In this document: positions 28,422 through 36,827 of the stretch, piece by piece
How positions within the stretch are numbered: position 1 is the stretch's first letter
How the letters are laid out: every line of letters begins with the position of its first letter
Assembly: GCF_013408535.1 (NCBI RefSeq)
Contig: NZ_JACBZA010000001.1
Location: forward strand, 1,696,850 to 1,760,849
DNA from: Actinopolymorpha cephalotaxi
Lineage (GTDB): Bacteria; Actinomycetota; Actinomycetes; Propionibacteriales; Actinopolymorphaceae
Length of the DNA: 64,000 nucleotides
Reading direction: 5' to 3'
The notes under the pieces: model-generated
Database searches by the model: none
What the model was told of the DNA's origin: nothing
What the model saw: only the letters and a program-made list of their open reading frames with translations
Made by a program: the position numbers and the translations under genes

Positions 28422-29602
28422 TGCTGGCGTTGGAGATGTACCGCTCGCTGCCCCGCTACATCGCCGCCCGGGCGGTGGGCGGCCGGGTTCCGGGCATCCT
28501 CACCGGTCCGGCCGCACCCGTGCGGCTGGTCAACCGGGCGGAGCCGCGCACCTCGGCCCCCGGCTGGGCGCGGGTCAAGCCGATCCTGTCCGGCATCTGT
28601 GGCTCCGACCTCGGCGCGCTGTTCGGGCAGACCAGCATGTACTTCTCCGCCCTGGTGTCGATGCCGTTCGTTCCCGGCCACGAGGTGGTCGGCGAGCTGG
28701 TGGACGACTGCGAGGACCTTCCGGCCGGCACGCGGGTCGTGCTCGACCCGGTGCTGTCCTGCGCGGCCCGCGGGGTCGAGCGCTGCCAGTCCTGTGCGAG
28801 CGGGCAGACCAACCGCTGCGACCGGATCACGGTCGGGCACGTCTCGCCCGGCCTGCAGACCGGCTACTGCGCCGACACCGGCGGCGGCTGGGGCGGCCAG
28901 TTGATGGCACACCGCAGCCAGCTGCATGCCGTGCCCGACGGGCTGTCCGACGAGCGCGCCGTCCTCGTAGAGCCGCTGGCCTGCGCGGTGCACACCGCGA
29001 TGCGGGCCCAGGTGCCCGACGGCGGATCGGTGCTGGTGTCCGGTGCCGGCGCGGTCGGGCTGTTCGCGACGCTGGCGCTGCGCGAGCTGACCCCGGCGGG
29101 CCGGATCAGCGTGGTCGCCAAGCACCCCCGCCAGCGCGAGCTGGCCAGGGCGTTCGGTGCGACCGACGTCCTCGCTCCCGACGAGGTGCCGGCGCGCGTG
29201 CGCCGGGCGACCCAGGCGTTCCGGCTGACCCCCGAGCGCAGCGGTGAGTTCCTGCTCGGCGGTGTGGACGTCGGGATCGACGCCGTGGGCAGCAAGGACT
29301 CCCTCGGTACGACGCTTCGAGTCACCCGCGCCGGCGGCCGGGTGGTGCTGTCGGGCATGCCCGCGGCCGGAGCGGACCTGTCGCCGGTGTGGTTCCGGGA
29401 GCTGGAGGTCGTGGGCGCGTACGCCACCCAGGGCCGCGAAGCCTTCGCCCGGGCCCTCGACCTGGCCGCGAGCGCGCCGCTGGACGGCGTGGTCGGCGGC
29501 CGTTACCCCCTCTACCGTTGGCGGGAGGCGCTCGACCACGCCCACTCGGCCGGGCGGCTGGGGACCGTCAAGGTGGCGTTCGACCTAAGGAGCAGCAGGT
29601 GA
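28418..29602 (+). CDS. Zinc-dependent alcohol dehydrogenase (MDR family)
   Basis: 394-aa medium-chain dehydrogenase. Catalytic zinc region: GICGSD (Cys61) and GHEVVGE (His88, Glu89). Structural zinc cysteines are spread as Cys115, Cys123, Cys126 and Cys134, an unusual spacing. The NAD(P) loop is VLVSGAGAVGLFATLAL. The N-terminal 35 residues (RSLPRYIAARAVGGRVPG) precede the usual fold. ATGATG start overlapping the reductase stop; GGGAG upstream. Coupling suggests it interconverts an alcohol and aldehyde made by the upstream reductase; the substrate is not known. Confidence 0.85.
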   Translation: MMLALEMYRSLPRYIAARAVGGRVPGILTGPAAPVRLVNRAEPRTSAPGWARVKPILSGICGSDLGALFGQTSMYFSALVSMPFVPGHEVVGELVDDCEDLPAGTRVVLDPVLSCAARGVERCQSCASGQTNRCDRITVGHVSPGLQTGYCADTGGGWGGQLMAHRSQLHAVPDGLSDERAVLVEPLACAVHTAMRAQVPDGGSVLVSGAGAVGLFATLALRELTPAGRISVVAKHPRQRELARAFGATDVLAPDEVPARVRRATQAFRLTPERSGEFLLGGVDVGIDAVGSKDSLGTTLRVTRAGGRVVLSGMPAAGADLSPVWFRELEVVGAYATQGREAFARALDLAASAPLDGVVGGRYPLYRWREALDHAHSAGRLGTVKVAFDLRSSR

Positions 29603-31179
29603 GCCGACCAGGATTCGTACTCGAGGTCGACGACCGGACGCCACCCCTCGTCGTGCACGACGGCGAGGGCTTCCGGCTGGAGAAGTTCCCGCTCGGCACC
29701 CGGGTGGTCTACTCCCCGGAGTCGCAGCCGGGGCTTCGCGACGTGGACGCCGCGATCAGGCACGCGCTGGAGCAGCCGGAGAACTCCGAGCCGCTGCGGG
29801 CGCTGCTGCGGCCGGGCATGAGGCTCACCATCGCCTTCGACGACGTGTCGCTGCCGCTGCCTCCGATGAAGCGGCCGGACATCCGGCAGCGGGTCGTCGA
29901 GCAGGTGCTCACGATGGCCGCCGAGGCCGGCGTGGACGACGTGGAGATCATCGCGGCGCTGGCCCTGCACCGGCGGATGAAGCCGAGCGAGCTCCAGCAC
30001 GCGCTCGGCGAACGCGTCTACCGCTCGTTCGCCCCGGACGGACTGCTCTACAACCACGACGCCGAGGACCCCGACAACCTCGAGTTCATCGGCACCACCG
30101 ACCAGGGCGAAGAGGTCGAGATCAACAAGCGGGCGGCGCAGTCCGACCTGCTGGTGTACGTCAACATCAACATCGTGCCGATGGACGGCGGGCACAAGTC
30201 GGTGCCGATCGGCCTGGCGTCCTACCGCTCGCTGCGCCACCACCACAACAGCAAGACCATGGTCCACTCGCGGTCCTTCATGGACCACAAGAAGTCGGCC
30301 ATGCACCACTCCGCCTGGCGGATGGGCCGGCTGTTGAAGGACCACCTGAAGATCTTCACGATCGAGACCACGCTCAACAACGACGTCTTCCCCGCGCCGT
30401 ACGACTTCCTCAACAAGCGCGAGTGGGAGTGGAACGTCCGCGACCAGGCCACCATGCTGGCCGCCAAGCGCGGGTTGGCGGTGGCCCCGTCGAAGCTCCG
30501 GCGCAAGATCTTCCAGGGGATCCAGGCGCCCTACGGCATCACCGGGGTGCATGCCGGTGAGACCGAGGCCGTGCACGAGAAGACGCTGGCCAAGGTCTAC
30601 AGCCAGCAGGCGGTCGAGGTGCAGGGCCAGTCCGACGTCCTCATCATGGGCGTGCCCTACCTCTGCCCGTACAACGTCGACGCGGTGATGAACCCCATCC
30701 TCGCCACCTGCATGGGCCTGGGGTACTTCTTCAACTCCTACCGCAACAAGCCGGTGGTCCGGCCCGGCGGCGCGGTGATCCTCTACCACCCGGTGCCGTA
30801 CGAGTTCAGCCAGCTGCACCACCCGAGCTACGTCGACTTCTTCGAGGAGGTGCTGGCGGAGTCGACCGACCCGGCGACGATCGAGCAGCGCTTCGAGAAG
30901 CAGTACGCCACCGACCCGTGGTACATCCACCTCTACCGCACGTCGTACGCCTACCACGGCGTGCACCCGTTCTACATGTGGTACTGGGCGGCGCACGCGA
31001 TGGACCACGTGGGCGACGTCGTGTGGGTCGGTGCGGACCGCCGCGCGGTGGAGCGGATGGGCTTCCGGTCCGCCTCCACCCTCGCCGACGCGCTGGAGAT
31101 GGTGAGCGGCACGGTCGGGCGTTCGCCGTCGATCACCTACACGCACAACCCGCCGCACCTGATCTCGGATGTGCGGTGA
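29599..31179 (+). CDS. LarA-like (DUF2088) racemase-family protein
   Basis: 526-aa protein related to nickel-pincer lactate racemases. Family landmarks: FDDVSLPLPPM (about residues 80-90), AALALHRRMKPSELQ (119-133) at the site of the LarA HRPMT motif, and YNHDAEDPD (151-159). In this family the cofactor is made by LarB, LarC and LarE, none of which is adjacent. The C-terminal ~200 residues (PYLCPYNVDAVMNP, HHPSYVDFFEEVL, YAYHGVHPFYMWYWAAHAMDH) are longer and more aromatic than in LarA. GTG start in a GTGA overlap, with AAGGAG upstream. Substrate unknown; probably a hydroxy-acid or hydroxy-acyl compound of the cassette. Confidence 0.8.
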   Translation: MSRPGFVLEVDDRTPPLVVHDGEGFRLEKFPLGTRVVYSPESQPGLRDVDAAIRHALEQPENSEPLRALLRPGMRLTIAFDDVSLPLPPMKRPDIRQRVVEQVLTMAAEAGVDDVEIIAALALHRRMKPSELQHALGERVYRSFAPDGLLYNHDAEDPDNLEFIGTTDQGEEVEINKRAAQSDLLVYVNINIVPMDGGHKSVPIGLASYRSLRHHHNSKTMVHSRSFMDHKKSAMHHSAWRMGRLLKDHLKIFTIETTLNNDVFPAPYDFLNKREWEWNVRDQATMLAAKRGLAVAPSKLRRKIFQGIQAPYGITGVHAGETEAVHEKTLAKVYSQQAVEVQGQSDVLIMGVPYLCPYNVDAVMNPILATCMGLGYFFNSYRNKPVVRPGGAVILYHPVPYEFSQLHHPSYVDFFEEVLAESTDPATIEQRFEKQYATDPWYIHLYRTSYAYHGVHPFYMWYWAAHAMDHVGDVVWVGADRRAVERMGFRSASTLADALEMVSGTVGRSPSITYTHNPPHLISDVR

Positions 31180-31186
31180 GCCTGGC

Positions 31187-32119
31187 ATGAGCAGCAAGAA
31201 TCCCGTGCGCTTCGTCCGGGAGACCGCGCAGGACGTACGGACGGTGGCGCGCGGCTGGCGCTGGGGACGGCGGCCGCTGGTGCCGTTGTCGGCCCAGCCG
31301 TTCCAGCCGCCGAAGCAGCCCTCGGTGTTCCCGACGGCCTGGGCCCGCACCCCCACCGCCAACGCCGTGCGCGACGTGGTGCAGCGCTTCGGGCTGCACC
31401 CGTTGCTGAGCTCCACCATCACCCCGCATTCGGCCGGGCTGGACGTCCTGACCACGCTGAAGCCGCCGGTGCTGTTCGTGGCCAACCACACCTCGCACCT
31501 GGACACCCCGCTGATCCTGTGTTCGCTGCCGGACGAGTGGCGCCGCCGCACCGCGGTGGCGGCCGCGGCCGACTACTTCTTCGACACCTGGTGGCGGGCG
31601 AGCGGTTCGGCGATGGTGTTCAACACCTTCCCGATCGAACGCCGCGGCGGCACCCTGTCGACCACCCCGGGCGACGTGCTCGATCAGGGCTGGAACGTCG
31701 TGGTGTTCCCCGAGGGAACGCGCTCGGTGGACGGCTGGGCCACCCGGTTCCGGCTGGGCGCGGCCTGGCTGGCCGTCGAGCACGGCGTACCCGTCGTCCC
31801 GATCGGGATCCGCGGCTCCTACGCCGCGATGCCGCGCGGGCGTGGCTGGCCCCGTCCGGGCAGGCTGCCGGTGCGGATCCGGTTCGGTGCGCCGGTGTGG
31901 CCGGCCGAGGGCGAGGCGCCGCGCACGTTCGCGCCCCGCATCCAGCAGGCCGTGTCGCGGCTGCTCGACGAGGACGCGACCAGCTGGTGGGATGCCACCC
32001 GGCGGGCCGCACGGGGCGAGACCCCCGACCCGGCCGGGCCGCAGGTCGCCTCGTGGCGCCGGATCTGGGCACAGACCGCACCGCCCGCCGAGGGCCGCAA
32101 GCGCGGTGCGTGGCGTTAG
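31187..32119 (+). CDS. PlsC-type 1-acylglycerol-3-phosphate acyltransferase
   Basis: 310-aa acyltransferase. The HX4D motif is NHTSHLD (His101, Asp106), and the second signature FPEGTRS is near residue 173, followed by VPVVPIGIRGSY. These are the catalytic and glycerol-phosphate-binding motifs of the PlsC family. The N-terminal 95 residues lack a clear membrane helix; a Trp-rich, basic stretch (ARGWRWGRRPL) may associate with membrane. The ATG is 7 nt after the LarA-like stop; an ATG at 31169 overlapping that gene is possible. Last gene of the cassette. Confidence 0.87.
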   Translation: MSSKNPVRFVRETAQDVRTVARGWRWGRRPLVPLSAQPFQPPKQPSVFPTAWARTPTANAVRDVVQRFGLHPLLSSTITPHSAGLDVLTTLKPPVLFVANHTSHLDTPLILCSLPDEWRRRTAVAAAADYFFDTWWRASGSAMVFNTFPIERRGGTLSTTPGDVLDQGWNVVVFPEGTRSVDGWATRFRLGAAWLAVEHGVPVVPIGIRGSYAAMPRGRGWPRPGRLPVRIRFGAPVWPAEGEAPRTFAPRIQQAVSRLLDEDATSWWDATRRAARGETPDPAGPQVASWRRIWAQTAPPAEGRKRGAWR

Positions 32120-32152
32120 GGTTCGCAGCACGCCCCAGGGGGTGCGTGGCGC

Positions 32153-32158
32153 TAGCCT
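32153..32158 (+). promoter_or_regulatory. -10 box upstream of PEBP-hisF
   Basis: TAGCCT, about 40 nt before the PEBP ATG; a likely promoter restarting transcription for PEBP-hisF. Confidence 0.4.
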
Positions 32159-32198
32159 CTGTGCTGCGGACCGAGGAACCACCGGCTGAGGAGGATCC

Positions 32199-32732
32199 AT
32201 GAGCTCGGCACCGAACCCCTACGACGCGCTGCCGAAGGTGGCTTCGTTCACCTTGACCAGCGACGACATCGCCGACGGTCGCACCCTGGCGACGCCGCAT
32301 CTGTCCGGGATCTTCGGTGCGGGCGGGTCCGACACCTCCCCACACCTGGCCTGGTCCGGCTTCCCCGAGGAGACCCGTAGCTTCGCCGTCACCGTCTACG
32401 ACCCGGACGCGCCGACCGCGAGCGGCTTCTGGCACTGGGCGGTCTACAACCTCCCGGTGACCACGACCGAGCTGCCCACCGGCGCCGGTGACGCCGCCGG
32501 CGCCAAGCTGCCCGACGGCGCGGTCACCCTCATCAACGACGGCGGCGTACGCCAGTACCTCGGGGCCGCGCCGCCGCCCGGGCACGGTCCGCACCGGTAC
32601 TACTTCGTGGTGCACGCCCTCGACGTGGACAGCCTCGACCTGCCCGAGGGGGCGAGCCCGGCGCTGCTCGGCTTCAACCTGTTCGGGCACACGGTCGGCC
32701 GGGCGATGCTCGTGCCGACCTTCGAGGCATGA
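32199..32732 (+). CDS. YbhB/YbcL family PEBP-like protein
   Basis: 177-aa protein of the phosphatidylethanolamine-binding-protein/Raf-kinase-inhibitor-like family. Landmarks: SPHLAWSG-like segment ([19 protein letters not shown]), [20 protein letters not shown] with the ligand-pocket Asp/His, and [13 protein letters not shown]. No signal peptide; cytoplasmic. GAGGAGG precedes the ATG. The stop overlaps hisF by ATGA, so it is coupled to a histidine gene with no known functional link. Biological role unknown. Confidence 0.88.
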   Translation: MSSAPNPYDALPKVASFTLTSDDIADGRTLATPHLSGIFGAGGSDTSPHLAWSGFPEETRSFAVTVYDPDAPTASGFWHWAVYNLPVTTTELPTGAGDAAGAKLPDGAVTLINDGGVRQYLGAAPPPGHGPHRYYFVVHALDVDSLDLPEGASPALLGFNLFGHTVGRAMLVPTFEA

Positions 32733-33499
32733 GCGGCAGCAGCCTCGCGGTCCGGGTCATCCCGTGCCTCGACGTCGACGCCGGCCGCGTGGTCAAGGGC
32801 GTCAACTTCGCCGACCTCCGCGACGCCGGCGACCCGGTGGAGATGGCGAAGGTCTACGACGCCGAGGGCGCGGACGAGCTCACCTTCCTCGACGTCTCCG
32901 CGTCCGCGCAGGGCCGGGAGACCACCCAGGACGTCGTACGCCGTACCGCCGAGCAGGTGTTCATCCCGCTGACTGTCGGCGGGGGTGTGCGGTCGGTGGA
33001 GGACGTCGACCGGCTGCTGCGGGCCGGCGCGGACAAGGTCGGGGTCAACACCGCCGCGATCGCCCGGCCGGACCTGGTCGCGGAGATCGCCCACCGGTTC
33101 GGCTCACAGGTGCTGGTGCTGTCGGTGGACGCGCGCCGGGCCGAGGGGATGCCGTCCGGGTTCGAGGTGACCACCCACGGCGGGCGCCGGGGCGCCGACC
33201 TGGACGCGGTGGAGTGGGCGCGGCGCGGAGCCGAGCTGGGGGCGGGGGAGATCCTGCTCAACTCCATGGACGCCGACGGTACGAAAGCGGGCTACGACGT
33301 GGAGATGATCGCCGCCGTACGCAAGGTGGTCGACATCCCGCTGATCGCCAGCGGCGGCGCGGGCAAGCTCGCGGACTTCCCGCCGGCGATCGACGCCGGC
33401 GCCGACGCGGTGCTGGCGGCGAGCGTCTTCCACTTCGGCGACCTGCGGATCGGCGATGTCAAGGAGACCTTGCGCGCCGCCGGCCACGTCGTCCGCTGA
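32729..33499 (+). CDS. hisF: HisF, imidazole glycerol phosphate synthase cyclase subunit
   Basis: Beta-alpha barrel that uses ammonia from HisH to make imidazole glycerol phosphate and AICAR. Catalytic Asp residues are in [15 protein letters not shown] (about residue 15) and [15 protein letters not shown] (about 181). [13 protein letters not shown] and [11 protein letters not shown] bind the substrate phosphates. Intact and 256 aa long. ATG overlaps the PEBP stop. Separated from hisH-priA by the acyl-reductase cassette and from hisI by about 29.5 kb. Confidence 0.96.
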   Translation: MSGSSLAVRVIPCLDVDAGRVVKGVNFADLRDAGDPVEMAKVYDAEGADELTFLDVSASAQGRETTQDVVRRTAEQVFIPLTVGGGVRSVEDVDRLLRAGADKVGVNTAAIARPDLVAEIAHRFGSQVLVLSVDARRAEGMPSGFEVTTHGGRRGADLDAVEWARRGAELGAGEILLNSMDADGTKAGYDVEMIAAVRKVVDIPLIASGGAGKLADFPPAIDAGADAVLAASVFHFGDLRIGDVKETLRAAGHVVR

Positions 33500-33508
33500 G
33501 CTCTCCGG

Positions 33509-33526
33509 ATTCTTCCACGGAAGAAT
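33509..33526. terminator. Palindromic terminator-like hairpin after hisF
   Basis: ATTCTTCC-AC-GGAAGAAT, 10 nt after the hisF stop. The same TTCTTCC/GGAAGAA arms recur at 36969-36994, also 10 nt after a stop codon, which argues for a terminator. Confidence 0.6.
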
Positions 33527-33600
33527 GATTCGGCCGAGCTGGGAAGACTTGTGGGTGTCAGAGGCCCCGTAAGTCATCCCAGCTTCGACATTTTCCGGCG

Positions 33601-34389
33601 TCAGCTGAAGGGCGTCGTGGGCCGCGGGAGGTGCCGCCCGTCGACGTACAGGTCGATCTTCTCGTTGTAGAACGCGATCAGGCCCGCGATCTTGACGCTC
33701 TCCAACGTCGGGTGCTGGTACCACCAGGCGAGGTTCTCGTGCCGGCCGCCGTCGGCCACGACCGTGTAGTAGCTCGCGGTTCCCTTGTAGGGGCACTGCG
33801 TCTGAAGGGCGGTCGGCTCCAGCAGGTCGAGCCTCACGTCGGTCTTGGGGAGGTAGTAGCGGGGCGGCAGGCCGGTCTCGAACAGGATCCGTGCCCGGGT
33901 GGTCTCGGCGACGGTCACTCCGCCGACCTCCACCCGTACGTGCCGGGAGCTCGCCAGCACATCCACGCGCTTGTACGGGTCGCGCGGGTGGACGTACACC
34001 TCCTCGTCCTCCTCGAACCACGCGTCCATCGCGTTCCAGTCCAGGCGGATCGTGTCCTGGACCTCGGCGACGGGGGAGTCGCGGTACCACAGGGCAGCGC
34101 CCGTCGCCTCGCGCTCGCCCACGACGACCGTGTGGATCTCGGCCTCGCCCAGGCCGGGAGCGTGCTCGCGTCCACCGGTCGGGCGGAACGCGTCGGTGCG
34201 TACGTCGCGGGCGGGCAGGAAGTACGTCGGGTAGTACGGCTTCTCCCAGACCAGCAGGGCGTGCTCGCTGTCGGCGACGGTGTGGCCGCCGAACATCACC
34301 CGCACCCGCTTGGGGCTGGTCTCCACCCGGATCGAGGCGGCGCGGTCATGGGTGTCACGGACCTGGGTGTCACGGTTCTCGGTGCTCAT
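33601..34389 (-). CDS. Tandem DUF427 domain protein
   Basis: 262-aa cytoplasmic protein with two DUF427 domains: residues about 15-125 (RVETSPKRVRVMFGGHTVADSEHALLVWE..., YYPTYFLPARDV) and about 130-250 (VDVLASSRHVRVEVGGVTVAETTRARILFE..., YYLPKTDVRLDLL, CPYKGTASYYTV). Both carry the conserved Tyr-rich strand and the WYRD/WWYQ segment. No enzymatic function is established. I chose the ATG with AGGGAG upstream; an upstream start at 34422 would add 11 residues. Divergent from the APH gene. Confidence 0.85.
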   Translation of the reverse strand: MSTENRDTQVRDTHDRAASIRVETSPKRVRVMFGGHTVADSEHALLVWEKPYYPTYFLPARDVRTDAFRPTGGREHAPGLGEAEIHTVVVGEREATGAALWYRDSPVAEVQDTIRLDWNAMDAWFEEDEEVYVHPRDPYKRVDVLASSRHVRVEVGGVTVAETTRARILFETGLPPRYYLPKTDVRLDLLEPTALQTQCPYKGTASYYTVVADGGRHENLAWWYQHPTLESVKIAGLIAFYNEKIDLYVDGRHLPRPTTPFS

Positions 34390-34464
34390 GGCAGCTCCCT
34401 TGCTCGGACGGTCCCGGTGCAAACCCGGCGTGGCTCAGGGGATCCGCCACGGCCGGCGCGGCGG

Positions 34465-34477
34465 TAACCTCCCGCCA
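34465..34477 (+). promoter_or_regulatory. Leaderless promoter -10 box for APH-like gene
   Basis: TAACCT (34465-34470) lies 6 nt before the ATG, in the short divergent gap to the DUF427 gene. Confidence 0.5.
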
Positions 34478-35370
34478 TGCCCCAGTCCACGGAGCCCACG
34501 GAGCCCACGGAGCCCACGAAGTCCATGGTGGCCGAGGTGCTGGCCGCCCTCGATCTGCCCGCCGAGGCACGAATCGAGCCGGCCGGCGGCGCCACCGGTG
34601 AGACGTGGAAGGTGTGGCACGACGGTACGCCGTACGCGCTGCGCTGCGTCCTGTCCAGGCCCGGCGTTTCGGACCGGTTCGCCGGCCAGCTCGCGGCCAT
34701 GCGGGCGGCGGGTGCGGCCGGCCTGCCCGTACCGGAGGAGGTGCGGTACGCGCGCACGGCCAGGGTGGAGGTCGTCCTGCTGGGCTGGCTTCCGGGGCGG
34801 ACCGTCGCAGACGCGCTGCGGTCCGGGCACGGGTCGGCGTACCGGATGGGTGAGCTGATGGGCGCGGCGCAGCGTGCGTTGCACCGCGTACCCGCACCCG
34901 CGGAGGTGGCGGACGCGGTCGACGACCGGGCCGCGGCGCCGGCGGGCCTGGACGCCGCGGGACAGAGCGGCGCGGGACGAAGCGGCGCGCTGCTCCATCT
35001 GGACTGGCATCCGCTGAACGTCCTGGTCGACGGGGACGAGGTGAGCGGCATCGTGGACTGGGTCAACGCCCGTCGGGGCCACCCGTTGCTGGACGTCGCC
35101 CGCACGTACGCGTTGTTCACCGTCGACCCGGCCCTGGACGCGTTGTCGCCGGCAGAGCGGGACCTGCTGGGCGAGGTGGCGCGGGGATGGGCCGCGGGCT
35201 ACGGTCCGGAAGCCGCGTCGATCCCGGCCGACTGCCTGCGCTGGGCCGGGCAGATGATGCTGGCCGACCTGGCCCGCAGGTACGCCGGCGACTTGGACGC
35301 GCTCGTGCCGTTGCGCCGCTGGACCAGCCGGTGGGCCGACAAGGCCGCCTACCGCTCCCGAACGGCGTAG
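34477..35370 (+). CDS. Aminoglycoside phosphotransferase-like kinase (APH family)
   Basis: 297-aa protein-kinase-like phosphotransferase. The catalytic loop LLHLDWHPLNVLVDG (about residues 171-185) and the metal-binding GIVDWVNARRGHPLLDVAR are intact, with GGATGETWKV as the nucleotide loop. Members phosphorylate small molecules such as antibiotics or choline-like compounds; the substrate here is unknown and resistance should not be assumed. The N-terminus carries a TEPTEPTEPTK repeat from 9-bp DNA units. The last 22 nt overlap the convergent RibD-like gene. Confidence 0.85.
   Translation: MPQSTEPTEPTEPTKSMVAEVLAALDLPAEARIEPAGGATGETWKVWHDGTPYALRCVLSRPGVSDRFAGQLAAMRAAGAAGLPVPEEVRYARTARVEVVLLGWLPGRTVADALRSGHGSAYRMGELMGAAQRALHRVPAPAEVADAVDDRAAAPAGLDAAGQSGAGRSGALLHLDWHPLNVLVDGDEVSGIVDWVNARRGHPLLDVARTYALFTVDPALDALSPAERDLLGEVARGWAAGYGPEAASIPADCLRWAGQMMLADLARRYAGDLDALVPLRRWTSRWADKAAYRSRTA
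34488..34514. repeat. In-frame 9-bp tandem repeat (TEP codons)
   Basis: Three perfect copies of CACGGAGCC and a partial fourth, inside the first 15 codons of the APH-like gene; a slippage-prone microsatellite that changes the N-terminus length in 3-residue steps. Confidence 0.75.
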
Positions 35371-35969
35371 GTCAGGTGCGTCACCCTCGGGGACGGCTCC
35401 GCGCGGACCTGTTCCAGTGCCACCCGGCCCGAGTCCACGCCCTCGAACAGCCGGACTCCGGCGCCGAACAGCACCGGTGACAGCGCGATCGAGAACTCCT
35501 CGACCAGGCCGGCGTTGACGTACTCCAGGATCGTCGCGCCGCCGCCCGCGATGCGGACGTCGCGGTCACCGGCGGCCTCGCGGGCCCGGTCGAGCGCGGC
35601 CTCGATGCCGTCGTCGACGAAGTGGAAGATCGTGCCACCGGGCCGCTCCCACGGGTCACGCTTCTCGTGTGTCACGACGAAGACCGGCGTGTGGAAGGGC
35701 GCTTCCTCCGGCCACATCCGCTCGCCGGCGTCGAACATCCGCTTGCCCATGACGCTCGCGCCCGTGCGTTCGAACGTCTCCCGCGCGATGTCGTTGTCCC
35801 GCCCCACCTCGCCGCCCTTGCCGAGCTTGAGGTTCTCCCGGAAGAACCGCAGCGGGAAGACCCACCGCTGCAGTTCCATCCACTGCCGCCCCATCAACTC
35901 CTCGGAGGTCTCGGGCGCGATGAACCCGTCCAGCGACATCGACACGCTGAAGAACACCTTGCCGGCCAT
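35349..35969 (-). CDS. Dihydrofolate reductase/RibD C-terminal family protein
   Basis: 206-aa single-domain protein of the RibD_C/DHFR fold. VFFSVSMSLDGFIA at the N-terminus, TGASVMGKRMFDAGE, TPVFVVTHEKRDPW, and the NADPH-loop-like RIAGGGATILEYVNAGLVEEFSIALSPVLFGAGVRLF are all diagnostic. Not a riboflavin or folate enzyme by context; such solo proteins occur beside AHSA1 and ArsR genes. ATG overlaps the AHSA1 stop; third gene of that operon. Confidence 0.88.
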   Translation of the reverse strand: MAGKVFFSVSMSLDGFIAPETSEELMGRQWMELQRWVFPLRFFRENLKLGKGGEVGRDNDIARETFERTGASVMGKRMFDAGERMWPEEAPFHTPVFVVTHEKRDPWERPGGTIFHFVDDGIEAALDRAREAAGDRDVRIAGGGATILEYVNAGLVEEFSIALSPVLFGAGVRLFEGVDSGRVALEQVRAEPSPRVTHLTYAVRER

Positions 35970-36475
35970 CAGCCCTCCGCTCCCTTGTCGAGGATCTCGG
36001 TGACGTATGCAGCCAGGTTGTTCAGGGTCTGCCGGCCGCCCTCGACCGCGTGGTACTTCTCGACCGCCTCGGCGCGCAGTTCCTTCGTGGGGAACACCGT
36101 GCGCAACTCGACCCGGGTCGCCGCGCCGTCGGGCTCGAACGTCAGGACCGACTCGAAGGCGTTCGGGTCATCGCGGGACTCGCCGTGGACCAGCGTGATC
36201 CGCTCGGGAGGGGCGATCTCGGTCCAGGAGATCCATTCGGCGTAGTCCGTCCCGTCCGGTCCGTGCATCACGAAGTCCCACACCCCGCCGACGCGGAACT
36301 CGAACGACCGCGTGGTCGTGGTGAACCCGTCCGGTCCCCACCACCGGGACAGGTGCCGGACCTCGGTGAACGCCTCGAACACCAACTCTCGTGGCGCGTC
36401 GACGACCCGGGAGACCACGATCTCCCGGTCGGCCGTCGCCGCCTCCGTCCCTGCTTCTCGCCTTTCCGCTGCCAT
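35969..36475 (-). CDS. SRPBCC/AHSA1 family protein
   Basis: 168-aa START-like ligand-binding domain: REIVVSRVVDAPRELVFEAFTEVRHLSRWWGPDGFT opens the fold, then FEFRVGGVWDFVMHGPDG and a C-terminal amphipathic helix GGRQTLNNLAAYVTEIL. Small-molecule or Hsp90-activator-like; the ligand is unknown. Three nt after the ArsR stop, and coupled to the RibD-like gene, making an ArsR-AHSA1-RibD unit common in actinobacteria. Confidence 0.9.
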   Translation of the reverse strand: MAAERREAGTEAATADREIVVSRVVDAPRELVFEAFTEVRHLSRWWGPDGFTTTTRSFEFRVGGVWDFVMHGPDGTDYAEWISWTEIAPPERITLVHGESRDDPNAFESVLTFEPDGAATRVELRTVFPTKELRAEAVEKYHAVEGGRQTLNNLAAYVTEILDKGAEG

Positions 36476-36478
36476 CGG

Positions 36479-36820
36479 TCATTCCTCCTGCCGTGTCTGC
36501 TTCAGGTCCTGCACGTAGGCGTCCAGCCGGTCGAAGCTCTCGTTCCAGAACCGTTCGAACCCGCCGGTCCACTCGTGGACCGGCCGCAGCCCGCCGGCGT
36601 CCAGGCCGTACAGGCGCTGCTTGCCTGCCTTGCGGTCCCGCACCAGCCCGACCTCCCGGAGCACCCGCAGGTGTTTGGACGCCCCGGGCTGGGTCATCCC
36701 CAGCTCGCGGGCCAACTCGGTCACCGGTCGCTCACCCGCCCGCAGCAGCACCAGGATCTCCCGGCGCTGCGGCTCGGCGATCGCATTGAAGACGTCCGAC
36801 GTCGTCGCCGCTCGTGCCAT
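36479..36820 (-). CDS. ArsR/SmtB family transcriptional regulator
   Basis: 113-aa winged-helix repressor: AIAEPQRREILVLLRAGERPVTELARELGMTQPGASKHLRVLREVGLVRDRKAGKQRLYGL, with no metal-binding cysteines, so a non-metal signal is likely. I chose ATG 36820 because a TATGAT box sits 7 nt upstream (leaderless); ATGs at 36829 and 36832 lie inside that -10 box. Probably autoregulated through the palindrome in its own promoter. Confidence 0.88.
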   Translation of the reverse strand: MARAATTSDVFNAIAEPQRREILVLLRAGERPVTELARELGMTQPGASKHLRVLREVGLVRDRKAGKQRLYGLDAGGLRPVHEWTGGFERFWNESFDRLDAYVQDLKQTRQEE

Positions 36821-36827
36821 GGCCGCC

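Noticed and set aside
34477-35370. Aminoglycoside resistance gene
   Set aside because: APH-fold kinases act on many substrates; nothing here indicates an antibiotic target.
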